A stretch of DNA of 64,000 bases from Helicobacter_F equorum (GCF_042649585.1 NZ_JBHRZM010000002.1:62001-126000); one strand, 5' to 3'. Counted from the first letter of the stretch, positions 44,185 through 53,533 are shown. Notes: generated by a model from the sequence alone, not told the origin. Numbers and translations: made by a program.

Positions 44185-44190
44185 ATTATA
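44185..44190 (-). promoter_or_regulatory. -10 element for cca
   Basis: TATAAT on the minus strand, preceded by CTG, lies about 39 bp before the start. Confidence 0.5.
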
Positions 44191-44243
44191 CAGTAAGGCT
44201 TAGAAAAAATTACGATTTAATGTTGTTTGCTATGGTTTTTGGT

Positions 44244-44249
44244 TACAAT
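44244..44249 (+). promoter_or_regulatory. -10 element for the Sel1-repeat gene pair
   Basis: TACAAT lies 33 bp before the ATG at 44283, after a T-rich stretch. Confidence 0.5.
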
Positions 44250-44282
44250 AGTGCGATAAGGGTCACATTAGGAGCTTAAGAG

Positions 44283-44906
44283 ATGAAGATCACAAAGATT
44301 ATATTAGCATTTGTTTGGCTATGTATGTTTGCTAACGCACAAAGTTTTGAAGATTGCATGCAAGATCTTATCAATGGCAACTATAAAAAAGCCTTACACG
44401 GATTTGAGAGGCTTTGTATGGATGGAGATTTTGGAGCGTGTTATCAGCTTGGTATTTTGTATAGTGATGGAGAGGATGTGCCCAAAAATTTTCATAAAAG
44501 TGTGGCATTTTATGATCAAGCTTGTAATGCAAATGTAATGGCGGCATGCAATAATCTAGGTGTGATGTTTTATCGTGGCGAGGGTGTGCGTCAGGATTAT
44601 CAAAGAAGCCTTGAATTGTATGATAAGGCGTGTAAGGGTGGCAATGCTGATGCGTGTAATAATCTAGGTGTGATGTTTGAAAATGGTTATGGTGTGGAGA
44701 AAAAAGATTATATACAAGCAGGGTTGTATTATACTGATGCGTGTATGGGGAAAAGTCCCAAGGGTTGCTATAATCTTGCGACTTTGGTTTATGCGGGGAA
44801 TGGTATCAAAAAAGATAGAGCCATGGCAAAAGAATATTATGGACTTAGTTGTGATTTTGGTTTGCAAGCTGGGTGCGATGAGTTTAAAAAGCTCAATCTT
44901 GAGTAA
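44283..44906 (+). CDS. Secreted Hcp-like Sel1-repeat protein
   Basis: This 207-residue protein has a signal peptide (MKITKIILAFVWLCMFANA) followed by Sel1-like repeats. Each carries paired cysteines about eight residues apart (ACNNLGVMFYRGEGV, ACNNLGVMFENGYGV, GCYNLATLVYAGNGI). This is the Helicobacter cysteine-rich protein (Hcp) layout; H. pylori Hcp proteins are secreted, disulfide-linked and bind penicillin-type compounds or act on host cells. The location is periplasmic or extracellular. It is followed 12 bp later by a related lipoprotein. Confidence 0.88.
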   Translation: MKITKIILAFVWLCMFANAQSFEDCMQDLINGNYKKALHGFERLCMDGDFGACYQLGILYSDGEDVPKNFHKSVAFYDQACNANVMAACNNLGVMFYRGEGVRQDYQRSLELYDKACKGGNADACNNLGVMFENGYGVEKKDYIQAGLYYTDACMGKSPKGCYNLATLVYAGNGIKKDRAMAKEYYGLSCDFGLQAGCDEFKKLNLE

Positions 44907-44918
44907 AAAAGGGCAAGT

Positions 44919-45560
44919 ATGAAAAAGATTACCTATTTTGCGTGTATGGTGTGTTTGCTTGTAGGTAGTGGATGTGGTGAGAAAGTGCTACAGAAAACCT
45001 CTCAACTTGCTGATGAAAGTTCTATTGCGCATGAATCTCCACAATTTTCTCAAAATGCTAAGATGTTTAGAGAATCTTGTGCGATGGGCAATAGTATAGA
45101 TTGCTATAAGCTTGGTGTGATGTATGCCAAAGGTGATGGGAAAGCAAAATGGTATTCCAAAGCCGCACAATTTTATAAAATAGCATGTGAATCTGGTGTG
45201 CTTAAGGCATGCAGTAATCTTGGCGCATTGTATGAAGAGGGGTTAGGCATACGACAAAGTTATCAAGTCGCTTTTAGATTCTATCAAGCAGCATGTTCGC
45301 GTGGTGAGCCTGATGCATGTAATAATCTCGCACGTATGACAGAAAATGGTATTTTGGTGAGTAAAGATGCTAGTTATGCTACGACACTATACGAAAAAGC
45401 GTGTATCGGTGGGAGCGCAGTAGCTTGTCTTAATACCGGTAGAATGTATCTCTATGGTAAGGGTGTGGATAAAAACAAGCGAAGTGCAAAAAGCTTCTTT
45501 GGACAAGCTTGTGATTTGTCATTACAAGAGGGATGTGAGGCATATAAATCGCTTTTGTAA
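44919..45560 (+). CDS. Sel1-repeat lipoprotein, Hcp-like
   Basis: The 213-residue protein has a lipoprotein signal with lipobox VGSGC. Hcp-like Sel1 repeats with paired cysteines follow (CYKLGVMYAKGDG, ACSNLGALYEEGLGI, ACNNLARMTENGI, CLNTGRMYLYGKGV). It looks like a tandem relative of the gene upstream but is membrane-anchored. An outer-membrane or periplasmic scaffold role is possible; no enzyme residues can be named. A short CACACA/TGTGTG hairpin lies just after the stop. Confidence 0.85.
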   Translation: MKKITYFACMVCLLVGSGCGEKVLQKTSQLADESSIAHESPQFSQNAKMFRESCAMGNSIDCYKLGVMYAKGDGKAKWYSKAAQFYKIACESGVLKACSNLGALYEEGLGIRQSYQVAFRFYQAACSRGEPDACNNLARMTENGILVSKDASYATTLYEKACIGGSAVACLNTGRMYLYGKGVDKNKRSAKSFFGQACDLSLQEGCEAYKSLL

Positions 45561-45648
45561 GTCACACAATTTGTGTGGAGATTTTATATCGTGCTTATCC
45601 TATATAGAATCTCTGTAGCTATATACTTGATATGATTTATACAAAGTG

Positions 45649-46743
45649 TTATAACCATTTTGGGTTTGCAGTAAAACTCACAGAGAGCCAAATTTTATAG
45701 CTTGGAATCTCAAGAGCTTTTTCAATTCTTTCTCGGATACAATCAAATTCTGCCATTGTCATAGGTTTAGATGTGTTTTCTATCAAAATATTGACTTCCA
45801 CCATATAAAATCGCCCTGATTTTGCTACATGCGTGTCATAATCGCTAAAGCCAAACTCTTTGCTTAGAGATTCCATAATATCTGTGATTTTAGAATCTAT
45901 TTCACTTGGCGCAACCATGATGAGATCTTTGAAATTTGCAATTGCTATGCGAATAGGTGCAACACATAACAATAAAGAAAGCACCGCTAACAACAAAGGA
46001 TCAATATACATAGCAAAGGCATTGTGTGGGCTAAGCACAAAATAAATTACACCAAAGGCACACAATGCCCCCAAATATAGCACGCAATCAATTTTCCATT
46101 CTGTGTTATCGACTTTGATGAGATCAGATTCTAGAATCTTTGTATACAATAGTGTGTAAAAAAACAAACCAGCACAAAACACAAATGCACATATACTATA
46201 AATAATCGCTCCACCAAGCTCCACCGCATAACCACCATGTATGAGACTTTCTAGCGCATTGATAAAGGCATATACACATACAAAAACAAGCACAAGGGAT
46301 TTAAAGAGATTAACCATAGGCTCAAAACGCACATACCCATATTGGAATATATCATCATCTTCTTTATAGATATAGCGAGAAGTGATAATAGACAATGCCC
46401 CAAGTCCTACGCTAATAAGCGCAACGAAACCATCAAAGACCACTGCCATAGATTTGACAAAGATTCCAAAGCCAATACCAAATATTGCAAGGAATAATGC
46501 ACTATATGTGGAGATCTTTAAGACATATTGTTCTTTTTTTGCGGCTTTTTTAGAATCTATGGCAAATGCATGTTTGAGTGCCAAAATTTGTGCTTTGTGT
46601 CCTAGATTTTGGGATTGCGTGTAGCGAGATTGTGTAGTGTGGGTTTGTGCGTGAGAATCTTGGTGTATAGGTTTATGTTTTCTAATCTTTGTGCCATAAG
46701 AATGGCGAGAAATATGTGCATTTTGTGAAGTGTGTGTTTGCAT
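45649..46743 (-). CDS. Cation diffusion facilitator with His-rich N-terminal extension
   Basis: This 364-residue inner-membrane transporter has the CDF transmembrane block (FGIFVKSMAVVFDGFVALIS, with the metal-site aspartate). The matching late aspartate region lies in AMYIDPLLLAVLSLLL, and a C-terminal cytoplasmic domain follows. Family members export Zn, Fe, Co or Mn. The first 70 or so residues are an added stretch rich in His, Gln and Thr (SHAQTHTTQ, KHKPIHQD) that could bind metal. AAAGG lies six bases before the ATG. Confidence 0.87.
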   Translation of the reverse strand: MQTHTSQNAHISRHSYGTKIRKHKPIHQDSHAQTHTTQSRYTQSQNLGHKAQILALKHAFAIDSKKAAKKEQYVLKISTYSALFLAIFGIGFGIFVKSMAVVFDGFVALISVGLGALSIITSRYIYKEDDDIFQYGYVRFEPMVNLFKSLVLVFVCVYAFINALESLIHGGYAVELGGAIIYSICAFVFCAGLFFYTLLYTKILESDLIKVDNTEWKIDCVLYLGALCAFGVIYFVLSPHNAFAMYIDPLLLAVLSLLLCVAPIRIAIANFKDLIMVAPSEIDSKITDIMESLSKEFGFSDYDTHVAKSGRFYMVEVNILIENTSKPMTMAEFDCIRERIEKALEIPSYKIWLSVSFTANPKWL

Positions 46744-46834
46744 ATGAAGCCTTTAAGGTTTTAGTGCATTATAGCTAAAGCTACACAGCCTAAAATATCT
46801 GTATAAATGTGGCTATTATAGTCGTTTTAGGCGA

Positions 46835-47854
46835 CTATAGTAGTGGAAATACCTTTTTAGCGATATATTCTAGCTCTTGTTGCATATTTGCACATTGCAC
46901 AATAAGAAGATCTAAACCAGCTTCTTTGTAGGCGCGGATTTTCTCTGCGACTTGTTTTGGTGTGCCAACAAGCTCAGGTCTTAGTCCTCTATTAGACACG
47001 CTATAATCATATTTTGAGATTTCTACATCAAGATTTGAATTTCCTGTAAAATCCTTATAGGAATTTTCATATTCGGCATAATTTTTAATAGTCGTGATAC
47101 GCTCTAACTCTTCTTTTGCTTCTTGCTCACTATCACGCACAATCATATATACTGCCATACCAAAGCCCAAAAATGGTGCTAATTGAGCTTCTGCCTTGCG
47201 TCGTTTCATATCGACAATTTTTTCTCGCACTTCTTCTAACGTGCCTCCGTGCATCAGGTATTTGTCTGCAAATTGTGTGATTGCCTCTCTACCACTTTCG
47301 CTTTCACCTCCAGCATACACAAGAGGAGTTTTTTTTGGTTTTGGTTCATTATAAGAATTACAGAATTCAAAATATTTGCCCTTATAATTTAGAGGGCTTT
47401 GCTCCCAAAACCCTCGCAAAACTTCTGTGTATTCACGCGTGAGTGTGTATCGATCATCGTGTCCATCAAAGTTTATGCCATATTGCCTAGCTTCTTCTTC
47501 CCACCATGCCGAAACCATATTGATACTAAAGCGATCATTACAGATTTGGCTAATAGTAGCGATTTGCTTGGCAGTCAATGCTACTTGATGGTATTGTGGT
47601 CGCAAGGCTGCTAGAATTTCTATGCGTTTTGTGATTGCCGCCAATCCATTGGCTACCGCCCATGCATCAAGTGCAGGGGCTTTGTGTCCTTTGATGTCAT
47701 TGAGGTAAAGCTCTGGCACAAGTGTTAGGACATAGCCTAGAGATTCGGCTTTGAGTGCAAGATCCCTGCAATATTCCCATGTGCCTTGTGTGCTATCATC
47801 ATCGACATTGCGTAACCAACTTCCAAAAACCGGTGTCCAATATCCAAATTTCAT
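46835..47854 (-). CDS. LLM-class flavin-dependent monooxygenase, SfnG-like
   Basis: This 339-residue TIM-barrel enzyme of the bacterial luciferase-like family starts MKFGYWTPVFGSWLRNV and has RFSINMVSAWWEEEARQYG and KTPLVYAGGESESGRE. It resembles SfnG (dimethyl sulfone monooxygenase) and alkanesulfonate monooxygenases. The ATG overlaps the stop of the ATP-grasp gene (TGATG), so it is translationally coupled. It is the third gene of a three-gene operon. Carbon-sulfur bond cleavage for sulfur supply is the family-based inference. A flavin reductase is not encoded here. Confidence 0.82.
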   Translation of the reverse strand: MKFGYWTPVFGSWLRNVDDDSTQGTWEYCRDLALKAESLGYVLTLVPELYLNDIKGHKAPALDAWAVANGLAAITKRIEILAALRPQYHQVALTAKQIATISQICNDRFSINMVSAWWEEEARQYGINFDGHDDRYTLTREYTEVLRGFWEQSPLNYKGKYFEFCNSYNEPKPKKTPLVYAGGESESGREAITQFADKYLMHGGTLEEVREKIVDMKRRKAEAQLAPFLGFGMAVYMIVRDSEQEAKEELERITTIKNYAEYENSYKDFTGNSNLDVEISKYDYSVSNRGLRPELVGTPKQVAEKIRAYKEAGLDLLIVQCANMQQELEYIAKKVFPLL

Positions 47855-48852
47855 CACTTACTCCTTTGTATTTTCTTTAACTCGCTGTGTAAAAACTCTA
47901 CAACTCTATCAGCTGCACCTTGCTTATTTTGTTCTCGTAGATGCGATTCTACTTTGGAGTTGTAGTTTGTGTTAGTATTGATGTCATATACGACTATTTC
48001 ACCATCTACGCTTTCTATAAATTCTACACCAGCAATTGTTATATTATGTGTTTGTAAAAAGTGTTCAAGCTTTTGCACAAGCGGTGTATTTGAATCTATA
48101 TCAGTGCGTAGAGAGAATTTATCCACTCCACCTACATCACACGCACCACCAGCAAGTTCTGGAAGGGCTTTGGTGCGTTCTATATCACAGGCATCTGCGG
48201 GGCATAGTTCAAAAGCACCATTACTCGTATCAACACGCACTGCATAATGGAATTTTCCTCCGATAAACTCAATACGTGTGATATAAAATTCCTTTGCCTT
48301 AATATATTCTTGCAAAAGCGTAATGCCATCAATTGGTGGCTCAAACGCACTAGATTCTATATATTCCCTAAATTCCTCAATACTTTCAAAGCGTCGCACG
48401 CCTAGACCCTTGCCACCTTGGTTATGTTTGGTAATAAATGGTGTTTGCAATGTTTTTGCACATTCAAGCAAGTCATTTTTGCCAAAAGCTGCAATTGTTT
48501 TTGGTGTGCGGAATCCTGCCTTGTTGAGTGCAAGGTATTGTCGCACTTTGCTTACTTCTAGCTCTAGCACACTACTTCCATTTATCACATGGCACCCATA
48601 AGATTCTAGCCACGACAAAACCGCGCGTCCATATTCTTTGCTAAGGCTATGATCGCGTGTATGACTTGAGGCAGAGAGTCTACTCCAAAATACGCCTTGT
48701 GGTGGTGGAGAATCTAAATCTATGCCGCCTTGTGTGAGATAGATTTCTCCAAACTTAATTCCTGCGCGTTCAAAAGCTTGAGCAAATGGCGGTATCCACT
48801 CATCATTTTCGTGAATAATGTAAATGTTTGTTGCGAGAGTATTAAATAACAT
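47854..48852 (-). CDS. ATP-grasp ligase in a monooxygenase operon
   Basis: The 332-residue protein has an N-terminal pre-ATP-grasp region, a glycine-rich nucleotide loop (FITKHNQGGKGLGVRRFES), the central RIEFIGGKFHYAVRVD strand pair and the metal-site end VVYDINTNTNYN. It is like RimK-type carboxylate-amine ligases in outline. AAGGA lies eight bases before the ATG. The gene overlaps both neighbours (11 bp upstream, 1 bp downstream) and so belongs with the two monooxygenases. What it ligates is unknown; joining an amino acid to an organosulfur or other monooxygenase substrate is a speculation. Confidence 0.8.
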   Translation of the reverse strand: MLFNTLATNIYIIHENDEWIPPFAQAFERAGIKFGEIYLTQGGIDLDSPPPQGVFWSRLSASSHTRDHSLSKEYGRAVLSWLESYGCHVINGSSVLELEVSKVRQYLALNKAGFRTPKTIAAFGKNDLLECAKTLQTPFITKHNQGGKGLGVRRFESIEEFREYIESSAFEPPIDGITLLQEYIKAKEFYITRIEFIGGKFHYAVRVDTSNGAFELCPADACDIERTKALPELAGGACDVGGVDKFSLRTDIDSNTPLVQKLEHFLQTHNITIAGVEFIESVDGEIVVYDINTNTNYNSKVESHLREQNKQGAADRVVEFLHSELKKIQRSK

Positions 48853-50296
48853 ATTCTATATCCTTTTTTGTGAATTGTCTTCTACCTGTTCCTGCATAAT
48901 CATTGATACTTGATTTTGCACCATTAACACGATATTGTGAGGCAATGTGATCATGCCCCAATCTATCTCCCTTGCCAAAAAGTTTATGTCGCAAACTACC
49001 TTGTGTGTATTCTTGTTTATAGACGCCGCGTTTTTGCAGTTCAGGCACGATAAACTCTACTACATCACTAAAGGTTGTTGGCGTGGTAGCATAGGCTAGA
49101 TTGAATCCATCAGCATCACTATATGCGACAAATTCTTGTAGCATATCACACACTTGCGATGGCGATCCTACAAACTTCGGTCCTTGACAGCCTATGCCTG
49201 TGAGCTTGATGAGATCTCTTAGTGTCCAAGCTTTTCCCTCATTGGTTGTGGAATTACTTAGGGCTTCTACTTGTGCGACTATCGCATTTGACTTGATATG
49301 ACTTAATGGATCATCAAGATTATAGCGACTTAAATCTACGCCAAGCCAACCAGAATTCAACACCAATGCCCCTTCTGTGCTAGCATATTTGAGTAAGTCA
49401 TTGTATTTTGCTTGCGCTAAGTCTTGGGTTGAATCTGTAATAATGGTTGCAAGACAATAAATTTTAGCACTATATGGATCACGACCAGCAGCTAAAAGTG
49501 CATCCCTTACTTGTTTGACGGCGATTTTAGCGTATTCTTTAGTTGGTGGCGCTATAAATATTGCTTCGGCGTGTGTCGCTGCAAATTTTCGTCCTCGTGT
49601 GGAATTTCCTGCTTGAAAAAGCACCGGAGTGCGTTGTATGCTTGGTTCGCAAAGATGGATCCCGGGCACATCAAAATATTTGCCATGATGCCCTATGTGA
49701 TGAATTTTGCTAGGATCTGCAAAATCGCCACTTTCTCTATCTAAAATTACCGCATCATCTTCCCAACTACCTTCTAATAATTTATAAATAACTTCCATGT
49801 ATTCATCAGCAAGTTCATATCGCTCATCGTGTGGCAATTCACTAGTCCCCATATTTTTATTTGCGCTCGGTAGATAGCCAGTTACGATATTCCACCCTAC
49901 GCGTCCTTTTGTGAGATGATCTAGAGTGCTAAGACGCCTTGCGAATGGATATGGATGCTCAAAAGGCACACTAGCAGTAACTCCAAAACCTACATGTTTA
50001 GTTACACTTGATCCTATGACTGCAAGTTGTATAGGATCATTAACAGGGACTTGTAGGGCAGTTTTTAGAGCACCTATATCGTTGCTACCATAGAGATCAT
50101 AGACACCAAGCACATCAGCGATGAATACCGCATCAAAAAGTCCCTGTTCTGCAATCTTTGCTATGTTTTGCCAATATTCAATATCCTTATAATGTAGGGC
50201 TTGATCGTTTGGGTATCGCCAAAGTCCAGGGCTTAGATGCGAAATACAATTCATTTCAAATGCATTGAAAGAAATTATCCTTGTCTTTTTGCTCAT
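48842..50296 (-). CDS. LLM-class monooxygenase, NtaA/SnaA/DszA family
   Basis: The 484-residue flavin-dependent enzyme has FDAVFIADVLGVYD, the long SVPFEHPYPFARRLSTLDHLT block, GRVGWNIVTGY and QAGNSTRGRKFAATHAEAIF, the signature layout of the nitrilotriacetate/desulfurisation monooxygenase family. It needs reduced FMN from a separate reductase. AAGGAG precedes the ATG, and the promoter carries a large palindrome. It is first in the operon with the ATP-grasp and SfnG-like genes. Confidence 0.88.
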   Translation of the reverse strand: MSKKTRIISFNAFEMNCISHLSPGLWRYPNDQALHYKDIEYWQNIAKIAEQGLFDAVFIADVLGVYDLYGSNDIGALKTALQVPVNDPIQLAVIGSSVTKHVGFGVTASVPFEHPYPFARRLSTLDHLTKGRVGWNIVTGYLPSANKNMGTSELPHDERYELADEYMEVIYKLLEGSWEDDAVILDRESGDFADPSKIHHIGHHGKYFDVPGIHLCEPSIQRTPVLFQAGNSTRGRKFAATHAEAIFIAPPTKEYAKIAVKQVRDALLAAGRDPYSAKIYCLATIITDSTQDLAQAKYNDLLKYASTEGALVLNSGWLGVDLSRYNLDDPLSHIKSNAIVAQVEALSNSTTNEGKAWTLRDLIKLTGIGCQGPKFVGSPSQVCDMLQEFVAYSDADGFNLAYATTPTTFSDVVEFIVPELQKRGVYKQEYTQGSLRHKLFGKGDRLGHDHIASQYRVNGAKSSINDYAGTGRRQFTKKDIEYVI

Positions 50297-50332
50297 TATT
50301 TACTCCTTGTCATTGTGAGATAAACTTCGGAC

Positions 50333-50360
50333 ATTATAACTCATTTTTTTAAAAACACAA
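50333..50360 (-). promoter_or_regulatory. Promoter of the monooxygenase operon
   Basis: A perfect TATAAT (50333-50338, minus strand) and TTGTGT (50355-50360) are separated by 16 bp, about 36 bp before the first ATG. The -35 sits inside the palindrome. Confidence 0.6.
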
Positions 50361-50373
50361 TATGTGTTTTTAA
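50349..50373. promoter_or_regulatory. Operator-like 25-bp palindrome
   Basis: Two 11-base arms (TTAAAAACACA and its complement) flank three central bases with no mismatch. The site covers the -35 of the monooxygenase operon, so a dimeric repressor binding here would block transcription. Beyond it, 50374-50520 is very AT-rich without coding content. Confidence 0.65.
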
Positions 50374-50474
50374 TTTTATGTAAAATTTTGAAAAATGTTA
50401 CTTTTTAGATTATGTTTAAATTTATATAAAAATAACTTTTTGAGCTTTATTATATGAGAGATATAACACAAAAG

Positions 50475-50496
50475 TATAGATTGTAAATAATCTATA
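50475..50496 (-). terminator. Hairpin after recG
   Basis: An 8-bp perfect stem TATAGATT/AATCTATA lies 25 bp beyond the recG stop, followed on the minus strand by CTTTTG. Confidence 0.45.
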
Positions 50497-50520
50497 AACT
50501 TTAAACATTATTTCATAGGG

Positions 50521-52506
50521 TTATAGTGAAGTTTGAGAATCTATAATGGCATTGACTTTGGAGAGGATATGTTCATCACTGCTAGGATCAAAAAACTTAA
50601 ACTCATTACCACTTTGTTTTGCACCACTTAGCAAATCCCCACTATTGCGATTTTTTAGATCTAGTTCGGCAATTTCAAAGCCATTGAGCGTCTTGGTAAA
50701 GGATTCTAGGCGCGTAGTATCTTGTGTATTTGTATACAGAAAGCAGTAGCCTTTTAGTCCGTTGCGACTTACTCTACCTCGTAATTGATGTAGTGTTGCT
50801 AGCCCTAGTCGTTCAGGTGCGACGATGATAATTGTGCTAAGTTTGGGGAGTGAGATTCCTACTTCTACAACCGTGGTAGCAAGAAGCAAATTGCCTTTTT
50901 GGGCGAATTCCTGTAATACTTCTTCTTTTTGTTTGTCTTTGCCTGAAGTTACATATACACCTTCAAAATGTTTGAGCCAAAATTCTTGTCCTTGTGAAAG
51001 CGAGAGATACTCAATTTGTCGGCTTTCTTCTACTAGTGGATAGATAATGATTGCTTGATGTCTTTTTGTAAATTCATTTTGTAAATGCACAAGGAGTTTT
51101 GGAAAGTCTTTTTTTCCTATAATGCTTGTTTGTATGTCTTTTTTGAATGGTAGATCTTTGATGATACTATGTTGTATGTAGTGTGTTTGTATCATAGCAA
51201 ATGTGCGTGGGATTGGCGTGGCAGAAAATTGTAATATATGAGGTTTGGTGCGTGTGGTGGTAGAAAACATTTTTTCTAGTTTGTGTCGTTGGTTAGTGCC
51301 AAATCTATGTTGTTCATCACTCATCACAAGCGCGAATTTGGTGTAATCAAAATCTCTATACAAAATTGCTTGAGTGCCTATGATAAAGTCCGCATCAAAC
51401 ACATTTGTGTCGTGTGTAGTATCGGAGTGTGTAGTTTGTGAAAAAAGCGTAGCTTGTGTGTGTTTTGGCGTGTGCGATATATCTTTGGTTTGGGCGGTGA
51501 TAAGTTGGATTTTTATATATGGTGGGAGAAATTTTTTTGCTTCCTCATAGAGTTGTTTAGCCAAAATGCTTGTAGGTGCCATTAGGATAGATTTGTGTGG
51601 ATATGTCATCATCACCGCACTTAAGATGACTATGGTTTTGCCACAACCCACATCACCCATGATAAGTCTTCGCGTTGCAGTGTGTGATGAGAGATCTTTG
51701 GCAATCGATTCTATAGCTTCGTGCTGACCTTGTGTAAGTGTAAATGGTAGTGAATCTATAAAGGCTTTAGTATCTCCATTACAGATGAAGTTTGCTTTGA
51801 AATGGAGGTTTTTGGTGCGTAAGCGAAGGATATGATGCCATATTTCGACAAATTTTAGGGCTTCTTGATACACGCCAAAATATCCATTGTGATGCGCAAA
51901 TGCACGCACAAATTCTTGTGTAGGGTGAAAGATTTCATATATTGCGTTTGCATAAGATTCTGTAATACCACATTGTCGTAAAGTCTCGTGTGTGATAAGC
52001 ACACAGAGGGTATTGAGGATTTTATTTTTTGTGGGAGTGGTTTTAAACTCTAGTGTGATAGCACCAAAATCATGTATGATTTTTGGTTGCGTGATTGTCC
52101 AAATAGCGCCTTTTTGCTCGAGTTTTCCATACACCACGCATTGTGTGCCTTCTGCAAAACTTTTATACATAAATGGCTTTGGGTGAAAAAGTGTCATATG
52201 AAGAGTTTGCGTGAAATCTAGGCAGTGCGCAAGGATTCTAAGATATGTTTTTTTGCCAAACCCTGCCTTTGTATTTTGTGTAATCTCCACACGCACAGCA
52301 CCAATAGTATTGTGTGCAAGTGTTGGAAGCAAGGTTTTGTTTTGGTAATTTTTGGGTGGATTTAGTATAAGATCAAAAAGTGTGTGTATATCTGTAAGTT
52401 TGTTAAAATCTATATTTGGTATCTGCGAGATTTGGGTATGTGCGGATTTGCTAGAAGTAAGAAAAGAGAGGATATGCTGAAGTTTGGCTTGTTGCAAAAA
52501 ATCCAA
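50521..52506 (-). CDS. recG: ATP-dependent DNA helicase RecG
   Basis: RecG remodels stalled forks and Holliday junctions. The 661-residue protein has an N-terminal wedge (OB-like) region and Walker A GDVGCGKT (284-291). The DEQH box lies in MSDEQHRFGTNQR, followed by FSATPIPRT, TTVVEVGISLP and APERLGLATLHQLRGRVSR. The start is TTG at 52506 with AAGGA six bases upstream. It ends a minus-strand run xerH-gap-recG. Confidence 0.95.
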   Translation of the reverse strand: MDFLQQAKLQHILSFLTSSKSAHTQISQIPNIDFNKLTDIHTLFDLILNPPKNYQNKTLLPTLAHNTIGAVRVEITQNTKAGFGKKTYLRILAHCLDFTQTLHMTLFHPKPFMYKSFAEGTQCVVYGKLEQKGAIWTITQPKIIHDFGAITLEFKTTPTKNKILNTLCVLITHETLRQCGITESYANAIYEIFHPTQEFVRAFAHHNGYFGVYQEALKFVEIWHHILRLRTKNLHFKANFICNGDTKAFIDSLPFTLTQGQHEAIESIAKDLSSHTATRRLIMGDVGCGKTIVILSAVMMTYPHKSILMAPTSILAKQLYEEAKKFLPPYIKIQLITAQTKDISHTPKHTQATLFSQTTHSDTTHDTNVFDADFIIGTQAILYRDFDYTKFALVMSDEQHRFGTNQRHKLEKMFSTTTRTKPHILQFSATPIPRTFAMIQTHYIQHSIIKDLPFKKDIQTSIIGKKDFPKLLVHLQNEFTKRHQAIIIYPLVEESRQIEYLSLSQGQEFWLKHFEGVYVTSGKDKQKEEVLQEFAQKGNLLLATTVVEVGISLPKLSTIIIVAPERLGLATLHQLRGRVSRNGLKGYCFLYTNTQDTTRLESFTKTLNGFEIAELDLKNRNSGDLLSGAKQSGNEFKFFDPSSDEHILSKVNAIIDSQTSL

Positions 52507-52519
52507 GCTAGATCCTTGC

Positions 52520-53533
52520 TTAGTTTGTGATGTATCGTGCCATATCTAAGATTCTATTTGCATAGCCACATTCATTATCATACCAAGCCATAATTTTTGC
52601 CATACCACCTTCAAGCACAAATGTAAGATCTCTTGCCACAATCGCGCTATGTGCATTGCCGATAAAATCGCTACTTACCCTAAAACTTTCATCGATAGCT
52701 AAAATCCCTGATAATTCATTGTTTGAAGCCTCTATGAGCACTTGATTGATAGAATCTGCACTTGGATTTTGGCGGAGTTTGACACTAAAATCCACCATAG
52801 AGACATCTGCTACAGGCACACGCACACTATGTCCGTGGAGTTTGTTTTTTAGTTGAGGAAGGACTTTGTAGAGAGCTTTTGCTGCACCCGTGCTTGTGGG
52901 TATGATATTTTGAGCAGCAGCACGTGCGCGACGTTTGTCGGTTTTGTGAGCATTATCAAGGAGATTTTGATCATATGTGTAGCTATGAATTGTGCTTAAG
53001 ATTCCAGATTCTATACCAAATATAGAATCTAACACCTTTGCAATGGGTGCTAATGCATTACTTGTGCAAGAAGCATTGGAGATGATGGATTCACCTTGAT
53101 AGAGTGCATGATTGACACCAAGCACAAATGTTGGCGTATCATCAATTGCAGGAGCAGAAATAATAATCTTTTTGACACCTTTTTGTATATGTGTCTGCAT
53201 ACTCGCACTATCAAGAAATTTTCCACTAGATTCTATTACCACATCAGCAACACTAAAATCCAAATCCTCTCTTGCTACATTAGTTATAAGTGTTGTGTTG
53301 TAGGTTTTTGTGCCATATTCAAAGGATATGATTCCTATGGTATCGCTTGTTTGTGTGTAAGTAACATTTTGCAAAGGGCTTGTATGCACGCTATCGTATT
53401 CTAATAGATGAGCTATCATAGCACCTTGCGCAATATCGTGTGTAAGAATGATTTCTATGTCATCACGCATAACCCCAGCACGAAAGATACTCCTACCTAG
53501 TCGCCCAAGCCCATTTATAGCTATTTTTATCAT
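52520..53533 (-). CDS. gap: Glyceraldehyde-3-phosphate dehydrogenase
   Basis: The 337-residue enzyme starts IKIAINGLGRLGRSIFR with the Rossmann loop. It has Asp33 after the second strand (suggesting NAD use), the catalytic Cys156 in SNASCTSNALAP and His183 in STIHSYTYDQ, and ends with WYDNECGYANRILDM. It works in the central part of glycolysis and gluconeogenesis. GAGGGA lies just before the ATG, 39 bp after xerH. Confidence 0.96.
   Translation of the reverse strand: MIKIAINGLGRLGRSIFRAGVMRDDIEIILTHDIAQGAMIAHLLEYDSVHTSPLQNVTYTQTSDTIGIISFEYGTKTYNTTLITNVAREDLDFSVADVVIESSGKFLDSASMQTHIQKGVKKIIISAPAIDDTPTFVLGVNHALYQGESIISNASCTSNALAPIAKVLDSIFGIESGILSTIHSYTYDQNLLDNAHKTDKRRARAAAQNIIPTSTGAAKALYKVLPQLKNKLHGHSVRVPVADVSMVDFSVKLRQNPSADSINQVLIEASNNELSGILAIDESFRVSSDFIGNAHSAIVARDLTFVLEGGMAKIMAWYDNECGYANRILDMARYITN

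Noticed and set aside
45563..45577. Short CACACA/TGTGTG hairpin as a strong terminator
   Set aside because: The stem is only 6 bp with no good T-run. It is mentioned with the lipoprotein but not called as a feature.
50374..50520. AT-rich stretch as a replication origin
   Set aside because: No clustered DnaA-type boxes are visible and neither dnaA nor dnaN is near. A hairpin after recG and the operon promoter explain the region.
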